In this document: positions 14,689-20,931 of the stretch, piece after piece
Position numbering within the stretch: position 1 is the stretch's first letter
Layout of the letters: each line of letters begins with the position of its first letter
NCBI GenBank assembly: GCA_023392575.1
Contig: JAEVYV010000383.1
Coordinates: 1-20,931, forward strand
Source: Bacteroidota bacterium
Lineage (GTDB): Bacteria; Bacteroidota; Bacteroidia; Chitinophagales; Chitinophagaceae
Reading direction: 5' to 3'
DNA length: 20,931 bases
The notes under the pieces: generated by a model
Seen by the model: the letters and a program-made list of their open reading frames with translations, nothing else
Database searches by the model: none
Told to the model about the DNA's origin: nothing
Program-made: the position numbers and the translations under genes

Positions 14689-14976
14689 ATGAAACCGCAT
14701 TTTACCGATTTCGTAAGAGAGGCTGATTGGGAGACAGGTGCAAAGGTCGTGGTTGCCGTTGAAGCAGCATTGATCCAAAAGCTGCTTCGGAAAGAACAAC
14801 AGGTGCCTCCATATCGGTATTTTAAATACTTTGTTTGGATATCGGCTGCATTGCTGCTGTTTAGCATTTGTTGCGCTGAGTCCGACTATCGGCGGATCGC
14901 ACCCTTGTACAACATCAAAGCCTTCGGCCGTTTTCAGCTATCGGCAGGAAGACCACTACACTTTAAAAAATTCTAA
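14689..14976 (+). CDS. Small hypothetical protein, possibly with one membrane helix
   Basis: A 95-residue frame in the 336 bases between nfu and the outer-membrane protein gene. It has an ordinary cytosolic-looking N-terminus (FTDFVREADWETGAKVVVAV), then a hydrophobic stretch (about residues 46-62, FKYFVWISAALLLFSICC), then a basic tail. I do not recognise it. It overlaps the end of the minus-strand gene by four bases, and no promoter or terminator is evident. It may be a real small gene, the remnant of a longer one, or a chance frame. Confidence 0.3.
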   Translation: MKPHFTDFVREADWETGAKVVVAVEAALIQKLLRKEQQVPPYRYFKYFVWISAALLLFSICCAESDYRRIAPLYNIKAFGRFQLSAGRPLHFKKF

Positions 14977-15797
14977 AAACTCCGCTTCAATCCTAAGGTG
15001 ATATAAAACATGTTTTCTCCCCTTTCCGAAAGATCGGGGCGGTTGGCCACCGTAATCAGGTTTTGCGGCAGAATGTAGGACGGCGTCGCCAGCAGCATCC
15101 AGTTGTTTTTTATGTAAATAATGGGCAGGGAAGCCTCGTAAGCCAGCAGGGCGAACCGCTGTACATGTTCTGTTACCGGTTCGCCGGGGCCGGGAAAAAA
15201 GGGCAGGCCCGCTTTCTTTTTATAATACGTGTTGGTAAAGTTTTGCGTGCCGGCATAAGCATAGACCGAGGGGTCAAAAACCCAGGCGCTGCCGTTGTTG
15301 TTTTCCATGCGAATGAGGTGATCCAATCCGGCGGTAGTGCCAAAATCGGTTTTGTCGCTGAACTTCACATCGCCCCCAACCGTTATGTTCACGATCTTGT
15401 TCAAACGGCTGATGTTGACGCCTGTTTGGGCCTTAAGTGCCGATTGCACCAACTGGCTGCTTTCTTTGTAAAAAGGCTTGAGCACATACATGTTGGTCAG
15501 CCATTTTTCGGTAAGGTTTTGATAACCCGCGGTGGCAACCGTTCCGGCGTATTCAAAAGATTGCAGTTGGTTGTGGACAAAAATGGGTGCGGCGTTGACG
15601 TAAAACTTAGGTGAAAACCAAATTTCCGCCATTGGGAAAAAGCCCGTGCTTTTCAAGCTGTCGGTGCGGCCGTAATAATTGAGGTTGCTGTTGTAATTAA
15701 CGCTTAGTTTGAATGCAGCTTTTGTAGCACCGCTATCATTTTGTGCATGCGCCAGCAAAGCGCTACCCATACCAAACAGTACAAATATTTTTTTCAT
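14973..15797 (-). CDS. Secreted, probably outer-membrane beta-barrel protein of unknown function
   Basis: A 274-residue protein with a signal peptide (MKKIFVLFGMGSALLAHAQ, cleavage near Ala18-Gln19). The mature part is a succession of amphipathic strands rich in Tyr, Asn, Gly and Phe, such as KLSVNYNSNLNYYGR, KFYVNAAPIFV and MLLATPSYIL, and it ends in LGLKRSF. A terminal Phe and alternating strands are typical of outer-membrane barrels assembled by BamA. I know no named family for it. It ends in TAG, so TAG is a true terminator in this organism. It lies downstream of the Ala/Lys-rich protein gene, separated by a terminator, so expression is likely from a separate promoter or by read-through. 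Confidence 0.75.
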   Translation of the reverse strand: MKKIFVLFGMGSALLAHAQNDSGATKAAFKLSVNYNSNLNYYGRTDSLKSTGFFPMAEIWFSPKFYVNAAPIFVHNQLQSFEYAGTVATAGYQNLTEKWLTNMYVLKPFYKESSQLVQSALKAQTGVNISRLNKIVNITVGGDVKFSDKTDFGTTAGLDHLIRMENNNGSAWVFDPSVYAYAGTQNFTNTYYKKKAGLPFFPGPGEPVTEHVQRFALLAYEASLPIIYIKNNWMLLATPSYILPQNLITVANRPDLSERGENMFYITLGLKRSF

Positions 15798-15817
15798 GGC
15801 GTATTCTTTTAAAAAAA

Positions 15818-15846
15818 CATCCCATCCAGAAAAGCTGAATGGGATG
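15818..15846 (-). terminator. Intrinsic terminator of the Ala/Lys-rich protein gene
   Basis: On the minus strand, CATCCCAT pairs with ATGGGATG, then a mismatch and three more pairs (CAG/CTG) around a five-base loop, followed by seven T (15811-15817). It lies 20 bases after the stop codon at 15866. Confidence 0.85.
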
Positions 15847-15865
15847 CGTTACATAGGGATCAATC

Positions 15866-16561
15866 TTATCCTTTTTTCAATTGGCCCTTGGCCTGTGTTT
15901 TTCCTTTGGCTTCTCCATTCACAGAAGAACCATTGCTGTTGGCATTTACATCAGCACTTGTTTCTGCTTCGGTTTTCGCGCCGAAAATGGCGGAATTTTC
16001 ATGGGCATGTTCTTTTGCTTCGTCAGAGGCGTGTGCAGCAGCCTGGGTTTTGGCACGGGCTTCCGCATCAACCTTGGCTTCGGTTTTTGCTTTGGCTTTT
16101 TTTGTGGTTTTGATGGTAGCGTCCTTTTCTGCTTTCACCTTAGCCTTTGCTTTGGTGGTTTTGCCTTCTACTTTATCAAGGGTGTTCTTTCCATCAACAT
16201 TTACACTGGCATCTGTGCCTGTAGAAACATCGGCCCTTGTTCCAAACACAGCGGAATTTTCATGGGCATGCACCTTAGCCTGCTTTGAAGCATGCACTTC
16301 GGCTTGTGCATTTACTCTGGCGTTTTCTTTCACTGTGTTTTTCGCGGCGGTAGCTGTTGAGGCAGTAGTTGCCAAAGTTGCTTTTGTAGCATGGGTGGTT
16401 TTAGCGGCAGCATGGGCAGCAACCCTTGTTGCAGCATTTACGTTTACGGCTTTGGTTGTGGCGCGGGTGCTGTTGGCAACGCCCAAGCCAACCTGGGCAA
16501 AGGAAACAGTTGCTGCAAAATTGGCTGCTAGTAAAAGCATTGATGATTTAATTGTCTTCAT
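15866..16561 (-). CDS. Secreted Ala/Lys/Thr-rich low-complexity protein with an internal repeat
   Basis: A 231-residue protein with a signal peptide (MKTIKSSMLLLAANFAATVS, cleavage near FAQ at 21-23). The rest has few residue types (Ala, Lys, Thr, Val, Glu, Asn), is hydrophilic and is likely helical or disordered. HAHENSAVFG (98-107) recurs as HAHENSAIFG (185-194), with similar surroundings (AEVHASKQAK and AAAHASDEAK before; a stretch rich in Asp, Ser, Val and Asn after), so an approximately 87-residue unit seems duplicated. The DNA shows the same exact repeat on both copies. Function unknown; I know similar anonymous proteins from the group but no characterised one. It has its own terminator. 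Confidence 0.75.
   Translation of the reverse strand: MKTIKSSMLLLAANFAATVSFAQVGLGVANSTRATTKAVNVNAATRVAAHAAAKTTHATKATLATTASTATAAKNTVKENARVNAQAEVHASKQAKVHAHENSAVFGTRADVSTGTDASVNVDGKNTLDKVEGKTTKAKAKVKAEKDATIKTTKKAKAKTEAKVDAEARAKTQAAAHASDEAKEHAHENSAIFGAKTEAETSADVNANSNGSSVNGEAKGKTQAKGQLKKG
15990..16009. repeat. Direct repeat, copy 1, inside the Ala/Lys-rich gene
   Basis: A 20-base exact match to the second copy at 16251-16270; both encode HAHENSA on the minus strand. The offset is 261 bases, exactly 87 codons. Confidence 0.85.
16251..16270. repeat. Direct repeat, copy 2, inside the Ala/Lys-rich gene
   Basis: This copy is identical to 15990-16009 over 20 bases and encodes residues 98 onward of the protein. 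Confidence 0.85.
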
Positions 16562-16898
16562 AGATCAAGTGTTTTTTGGTTTTCGTGATACATAGAGTTG
16601 AGGGAAGAAAAAAAGTTTAAAAGTGTGGATAACATTTTTTTAACGAAGGACAATACTTAAATCTTTTTGCTCCTGGCCGTATTGCTACTATTTAGCTTTA
16701 GTTGTGTCACTCACTTGTACACCTTGTTCTTTATTCTGCATGATTGTTATTGCACTATTATTTACAACAGTGTTTACGGCGGGTGCTACAGATGCTTTTT
16801 GCCTCAGCATGACAAATGAGGGATGGGAATAGAATAATAGCCAAAAAAATGCCTGCAAAATTTTGCAGGCATAAAACGAATTAAACAAATTATACTAT
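16562..16898. other. 337-base intergenic region, with a doubtful 66-residue frame
   Basis: This holds the promoter region of the Ala/Lys-rich gene and the terminator of the helicase gene. A minus-strand frame at 16688-16888 could give 66 residues, but it begins inside the helicase terminator. Its last 40 residues (from MLRQKASVAPAVN to DTTKAK, TAG stop) look more protein-like and could be the tail of a decayed gene. I do not support it as a gene. Confidence 0.4.
16849..16872 (-). terminator. Intrinsic terminator of the PcrA/UvrD helicase gene
   Basis: A perfect 24-base palindrome: ATGCCTGCAAAA followed directly by its reverse complement. On the minus strand a run of seven T overlaps and extends from its end (16843-16849). 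It begins 27 bases after the helicase stop codon. The inner A/T pairs would form the loop. Being a perfect palindrome, it can fold on either strand, but the T-run favours minus. Confidence 0.85.
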
Positions 16899-19220
16899 TT
16901 ACTGCACAATCATCAGCTTGGCATAATTCAGCATGATCTTTTTTTCTCCGTTTGCATCAAATTTTATGGTAGCTACCGGGTTGTGACTGGAGCCTTCCAG
17001 TTTGATCACTTCACCAAATCCGAACTTCTGGTGCTCTACCCGCATGCCCTGTTCCAGTTTGCTAATATCGCTGGGTACAAAATTGGGCGAGGGCACGTGG
17101 GCCACTTCTTTGGGCTTTCCGTTGGCCCCTCCAATTAAGGTGGAAACAAAACTTTTCTCGCGGGCTTCGGGTTTGGGGTTAGCAAATCCCCGTTGCATGC
17201 GTTCAAAGGCATTGCCCATCATTGCGGAACTCTGGTTCTTTACACCGCCGCCGGCAAAGGACCGATCAATATATTCCGCCGGAATTTCATCGATAAACCG
17301 GCTGATGTCGCTTTGTTGCAGGTTGCCGAATTTGTAACGGGTATTGGCGTGGCTCAAATACAATCTTCCCTTGGCCCGGGTAATGGCCACATAAAACAGG
17401 CGGCGCTCTTCTTCCAGTTCTTCACGGGTATTAATGCTCATGGCATTGGGGAACAATCCTTCTTCCAACCCGCCGACAAACACCACCGGAAACTCCAGCC
17501 CCTTGGCGGCGTGTATGGTCATCAGCTTTACGGTATCGGCATCGGGGTCTTTTTGATCGGCATCGGTCAGCAGGGTAATTTGTTGTAAATAGGTGCCTAA
17601 ACCTTTGTCACCCACTTCTCCGCTTTCTTCACTCAAAGGCGTTTCGGTAAACTCTTTAATGGAGTTCAGCAACTCCTGCACGTTCTCGTAGCGCTGCACC
17701 CCTTCGGTGCTTTTATCGTTGAACAGTTCTTTTACAAAAGCGGTTTGCTTGCCTACATGAAAGGCAATGTCGTAGGCGTTTTTGGTTTCCAGCATGCTGT
17801 GGAAGCTGCGGATCATCAGTACAAATTCTTCGATGGCCTGAAGGGTGCCGGCTTTAAAGCCAAACATCTGGGCATTCTCCAGCACCTGCCACATGCTGAT
17901 GTTGTTTTCATTGGCCGCCAGGATGGCCCGGTCCACGGAAGTTTTACCAATGCCCCGCACCGGGTAGTTGATGATGCGTTTCAGCGCTTCTTCGTCCTTG
18001 GGATTGACAATGATGCGCAGGTAGGCAATGTAGTCCTTGATTTCTTTTCGCTGGTAGAAAGAAATGCCTCCGTAGATGGTGTAGGGAATGTTCATCCGCC
18101 GCAGGCTTTCTTCAAAGGAGCGGCTTTGCGCATTGGTGCGGTAGAGAATGGCAAAGTCTTTATTGTTGTAATGGTTGCGCAGCTTTTGTTCCTGGATCTG
18201 GTCGGCCACAAACTTGCCTTCGTCGTTATCCGTCATGGTGCGCACCAGCTTTATTTTTTCCCCGGCCGCGTTTTCGGTAAACAGGGTTTTGGGAATCTGG
18301 CCCTTGTTGTTTTTAATGACTTCGTTGGCAATGCTTAGGATGGTCTGCGTGCTGCGGTAATTCTGTTCCAGCTTGATCACTTTTACGTCATCATAATCTT
18401 TCTGGAACTGCAGGATGTTTTGAATGGTGGCGCCGCGGAAAGAATAAATGCTTTGGGCATCATCGCCTACCACGCACACATTTTCGTGCACGGCGCCCAG
18501 CAGTTTAATGATCTCGTACTGGGCGGGGTTGGTGTCCTGGTACTCGTCAATTAAAATGTATTGGAATTTGTGCTGGTATTTGTGCAGCACTTCGGGAAAG
18601 GCCTTCAGCAGTTCGTACATCTTAAACAACAGGTCGTCAAAATCCATAGCCCCGTTTTTAAAGCAGCGCTTGCTGTAGGCATCATAGATCTGGCCAATCA
18701 TGGGGCGGTTGGCCCTGATGTCTTCCTGCTGTATATGGTAATCGGTCAGGTATTCTTTGGGGCCCACCAGGGCATTTTTGGCGGCCGAAATGCGGTTGTA
18801 CACCACATTGGGTTTGTAGTGCTGGGGATCGAGGTTTAGTTCATTGGTAACGGCTTTAACCACGCTTTTGGCGTCGTCGGTATCGTAAATGGTAAAGGAG
18901 TTGGGGTAACCAATGCGGTGCGCCTCGGCCCGCATGATGCGGGCAAACACGCTGTGAAAGGTGCCGATATATAAATTGCGGGCCTCGCGGTTGCCCAGAA
19001 TGTGGCCAATCCGCTCCTTCATTTCTGCGGCTGCCTTGTTGGTGAAGGTCAGCGCCAGTATGTTAAAGGCATCTACCCCGCTGGCCATCAGGTGGGCAAT
19101 GCGGGTGGTCAGTACTTTGGTTTTTCCACTGCCGGCTCCGGCCACAATCATCAGCGGTCCTTTTGTGGTTAATACAGCCTCACGCTGCCTGTCGTTCAAT
19201 CCCTTCAGGTAATCTTGCAT
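16899..19220 (-). CDS. pcrA: ATP-dependent DNA helicase, UvrD/PcrA (SF1) family
   Basis: A 773-residue 3'-to-5' DNA helicase for repair and removal of replication obstacles, of normal length for the family. All SF1 motifs are visible in order: the Q motif LNDRQREAVL (8-17), Walker A AGAGSGKT (27-34), Ia ALTFTNKAAAEM (about 56-67), II LIDEYQDT (223-230), III VVGDDAQSIYSFRG (250-263), IV LEQNYRST (about 284-291), V MTIHAAKGLEFPVVF and VI RRLFYVAITRAKGRLYL. The C-terminal part has the Tudor-like fold of PcrA (GMRVEHQKFGFGEVIKLEG) that contacts RNA polymerase. UvrD and PcrA names are used interchangeably outside model species; I use pcrA because of that tail. Start ATG 19220; stop TAA; monocistronic. 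Confidence 0.95.
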   Translation of the reverse strand: MQDYLKGLNDRQREAVLTTKGPLMIVAGAGSGKTKVLTTRIAHLMASGVDAFNILALTFTNKAAAEMKERIGHILGNREARNLYIGTFHSVFARIMRAEAHRIGYPNSFTIYDTDDAKSVVKAVTNELNLDPQHYKPNVVYNRISAAKNALVGPKEYLTDYHIQQEDIRANRPMIGQIYDAYSKRCFKNGAMDFDDLLFKMYELLKAFPEVLHKYQHKFQYILIDEYQDTNPAQYEIIKLLGAVHENVCVVGDDAQSIYSFRGATIQNILQFQKDYDDVKVIKLEQNYRSTQTILSIANEVIKNNKGQIPKTLFTENAAGEKIKLVRTMTDNDEGKFVADQIQEQKLRNHYNNKDFAILYRTNAQSRSFEESLRRMNIPYTIYGGISFYQRKEIKDYIAYLRIIVNPKDEEALKRIINYPVRGIGKTSVDRAILAANENNISMWQVLENAQMFGFKAGTLQAIEEFVLMIRSFHSMLETKNAYDIAFHVGKQTAFVKELFNDKSTEGVQRYENVQELLNSIKEFTETPLSEESGEVGDKGLGTYLQQITLLTDADQKDPDADTVKLMTIHAAKGLEFPVVFVGGLEEGLFPNAMSINTREELEEERRLFYVAITRAKGRLYLSHANTRYKFGNLQQSDISRFIDEIPAEYIDRSFAGGGVKNQSSAMMGNAFERMQRGFANPKPEAREKSFVSTLIGGANGKPKEVAHVPSPNFVPSDISKLEQGMRVEHQKFGFGEVIKLEGSSHNPVATIKFDANGEKKIMLNYAKLMIVQ

Positions 19221-19270
19221 AATAAAACTTCAGTTTTGGCCCATTTTCATTGCGGGCATGTAGAAGAATG

Positions 19271-19278
19271 CGAAGGTA
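19271..19278 (-). promoter_or_regulatory. Candidate -7 element for the helicase gene
   Basis: TACCTTCG is one mismatch from TAnnTTTG, with TTTA 21 bases upstream (19300-19303) near the expected -33 position. It lies 50 bases before the helicase ATG. The 365-base region 19221-19585 separates divergent genes and shows no supported gene; overlapping short frames there have no recognisable protein character. Confidence 0.4.
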
Positions 19279-19554
19279 ATTTTTTGGCCCCGGTTTTAGT
19301 AAAGCTTTCTGCGGTTCAGGCGTATAAATATTGTGAATTAATAAAAACCGTGGGGCTGTTTTTAAAAAAGCCTGGCAAAATTGCCCATCCTGGTCTGCTT
19401 TTCCTTGTTGTCTTCCTCGTTCCGGCTTCGGAATAAGCCGGTCATAATGGCATCGACTCCAAATCCGAAGACAATTCCCGAAGAATCTTTTACCGGAGAT
19501 GCAAGTTTTTTCGCAGATCTGATGGAAATCATTACCGGGCTTTTGGCTTCTTTG

Positions 19555-19562
19555 TACCTTTC
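19555..19562 (+). promoter_or_regulatory. Candidate -7 element for the SulP gene
   Basis: TACCTTTC differs by one base from TAnnTTTG and lies 23 bases before the GTG at 19586. No convincing -33 box is visible. Confidence 0.3.
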
Positions 19563-19585
19563 CTGCCCCATTATTTACATTTTCT

Positions 19586-20931
19586 GTGAAAAGAAAAATC
19601 AAGTACTACCGGCTTACCTGGATGAAATACGATCTTCCTGCCGGTCTTTCCGTGTTTTTGGTGGCCCTGCCTCTTTGTATGGGCATTGCCCTGGCTTCGG
19701 GGGCGCCTTTGTACTCCGGCATTCTTTCGGGCATTATTGGCGGCCTGGTGGTTTCCCTAATCAGTGGGTCTGCGCTGGCTGTGTCGGGTCCGGCGGCGGG
19801 GCTCACGACGGTGGTGGCCGCGTCCATTGCCACGCTGGGCGACTTTCGGGTGTTTTTGCTGGCCGTGGTGGTGGCGGGCCTGTTTCAAATAGTCCTGGGT
19901 TTGCTTAAGTTGGGCAGCATTGCCAATTATTTTCCTTCTGCGGTGATCAAGGGCATGTTGGCAGCCATCGGCATTATTTTGATCTCCAACCAAATTCCCC
20001 TGGCCCTGGGTTATGACCAGCCCGATTTTTGGCGCAGCGGTTTTTTGCAATTGCTTTCATACAAAGATTTTTTTGGAAGTTTTCAGGAGCTCAGCCGCCA
20101 TACAGCTACCGTGGCCATGGTGATTACCCTGGTTTCGCTTATCGCCATGGTGGGGCTGCAAAAAAGCCGTTCGAAAAAATGGAAGATGGTGCCGGCACCC
20201 CTGGTGGTGGTGGTTCTGGGCATTGCCATCAACTACTTGTTTCATATCCTTCCTATGGTGTCCTCGCTGCGGGAAGCGCAGTTGGTTTCCATTCCCTCCA
20301 ACGTGTTTGCTCAAATTTCCTTTCCCGATTTTGGCCAGCTCTTTGCCCACACCCGGATCTGGAAAGACGGTGTGGTGATCGGACTTTTGGCCACCCTGGA
20401 AACCTTGTTGTGTGTGGAGGCCATAGACAAACTGGATCAGCACAACCGCATTACGCCGGTGAACCGCGAACTGGTGGCTCAGGGTCTGGGCAACATAACC
20501 TGCGGTCTGCTGGGCGCCATTCCCATGACGGCGGTGATTGTGCGGGGCGCTGCCAACGTGGATGCCGGCGGCCGAACCAAACTCTCGTCCTTTACCCACG
20601 GTCTGTTCCTGCTGCTGGCGGTCGCCCTGGTGCCTTCGGTTTTGAGCATGATTCCCTATGCGTCCCTGTCTGCCATTTTGTTGGTTACGGGCTACAACCT
20701 CACCAAGCCCAAACTTTACCGGGCCATGTGGAAGCTGGGATGGAAGCAGTTTCTTCCCTTTTTGCTGACCATCGTTGTGATCCTGCTGACCGATCTTTTG
20801 ATCGGCGTCAGCATCGGCTTGTTGCTTTCCATCTATTTTATCATTCAAAACAACTTCCGGGCCGAGTACCGGATCACTCAATCCATGCAAAACGGTACGG
20901 AGCTGTTTTATATTCGGTTAAACTCCAACGT
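19586..20931 (+). CDS. SulP family anion transporter, 3'-truncated by the window end
   Basis: An open frame of 448 codons runs off the right edge without a stop. Start GTG 19586 gives a basic N-terminus (KRKIKYYRLTWMKYDLPAG); ATG 19622 is an alternative. The sequence fits SulP/SLC26 carriers: AGLSVFLVALPLCMGIALAS with the conserved early helix, GIIGGLVVSLISGSALAVSG with the anion-site region SGPAAGL, PSAVIKGMLAAIGIILI, GLLATLETLLCVEAID, and GAIPMTAVIVRGAANVDAG. About ten or more membrane segments are visible. No C-terminal STAS domain appears; if it has one, it begins beyond the window. The family imports sulfate, bicarbonate or other anions; which one cannot be told, and a carbonic anhydrase next to it would suggest bicarbonate. 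Confidence 0.9.
   Translation, partial: MKRKIKYYRLTWMKYDLPAGLSVFLVALPLCMGIALASGAPLYSGILSGIIGGLVVSLISGSALAVSGPAAGLTTVVAASIATLGDFRVFLLAVVVAGLFQIVLGLLKLGSIANYFPSAVIKGMLAAIGIILISNQIPLALGYDQPDFWRSGFLQLLSYKDFFGSFQELSRHTATVAMVITLVSLIAMVGLQKSRSKKWKMVPAPLVVVVLGIAINYLFHILPMVSSLREAQLVSIPSNVFAQISFPDFGQLFAHTRIWKDGVVIGLLATLETLLCVEAIDKLDQHNRITPVNRELVAQGLGNITCGLLGAIPMTAVIVRGAANVDAGGRTKLSSFTHGLFLLLAVALVPSVLSMIPYASLSAILLVTGYNLTKPKLYRAMWKLGWKQFLPFLLTIVVILLTDLLIGVSIGLLLSIYFIIQNNFRAEYRITQSMQNGTELFYIRLNSN

Noticed and set aside
15881..16595. Plus-strand frames opposite the Ala/Lys-rich gene
   Set aside because: These are shadows created by the repetitive composition of the coding strand; the minus strand has a signal peptide and terminator.
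16688..16888. 66-residue minus-strand frame after the helicase gene
   Set aside because: It starts inside the perfect-palindrome terminator, and the first half translates the hairpin. The C-terminal part may be a remnant, but this is not supportable as a gene.
20057..20890. Minus-strand frame of 277 codons opposite the SulP gene
   Set aside because: It is full of Gln, His and Gly with no domain, and lies antisense to clear SulP membrane segments.

Overview
The window looks like an ordinary chromosomal segment of a member of the Bacteroidota, most likely a Chitinophagaceae-type organism. Evidence: mixed GC content; TAnnTTTG-type -7 promoter elements rather than classical -35/-10 boxes; few clear Shine-Dalgarno sites; and a gene set typical of that group (SuhB-ThiL, bacterial GH3, two-domain Nfu, PnuC with a stand-alone NadR-type kinase, PcrA/UvrD, SulP). 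I see no rRNA, tRNA, CRISPR array, insertion sequence or prophage. The taxonomic call is inference.

Layout. 1-785: a GC-rich FN3-type protein ending at a stem-loop. 786-2007: an AT-rich membrane-anchored protein of unknown function and its AT-rich upstream DNA. 2008-3509: a GNAT acetyltransferase and, divergently, an omega-amidase-type carbon-nitrogen hydrolase whose codon 16 is an in-frame TAG. 3510-6867 (minus): a tight run suhB > thiL > S41-peptidase lipoprotein. 7013-12111 (plus): a GT2 glycosyltransferase fused to a degenerate sugar-phosphotransferase-like membrane part, a GH3 acyl-amide synthetase, a LysE exporter and a monofunctional peptidoglycan glycosyltransferase interrupted by a second in-frame TAG. 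12199-13958 (minus): M23 lipoprotein > pnuC > nadR-type kinase, a nicotinamide riboside salvage pair. 14040-16561 (minus): Nfu Fe-S carrier, an outer-membrane protein and an alanine/lysine-rich secreted protein with an internal duplication. 16899-19220 (minus): PcrA/UvrD helicase. 19586-end (plus): a SulP transporter cut by the window edge.

The most notable signal is the pair of in-frame amber codons. The omega-amidase gene (codon 16) and the mtgA gene (codon 114) keep every catalytic motif before and after the stop, and no other lesion is visible. In mtgA the TAG replaces the first Gln of the invariant STISQQ motif. TAG is also a genuine terminator here (the FN3 gene and the outer-membrane protein gene), so global reassignment is unlikely. 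Two recent nonsense mutations, an amber suppressor tRNA, or assembly errors remain open. I found no convincing new multi-gene system.
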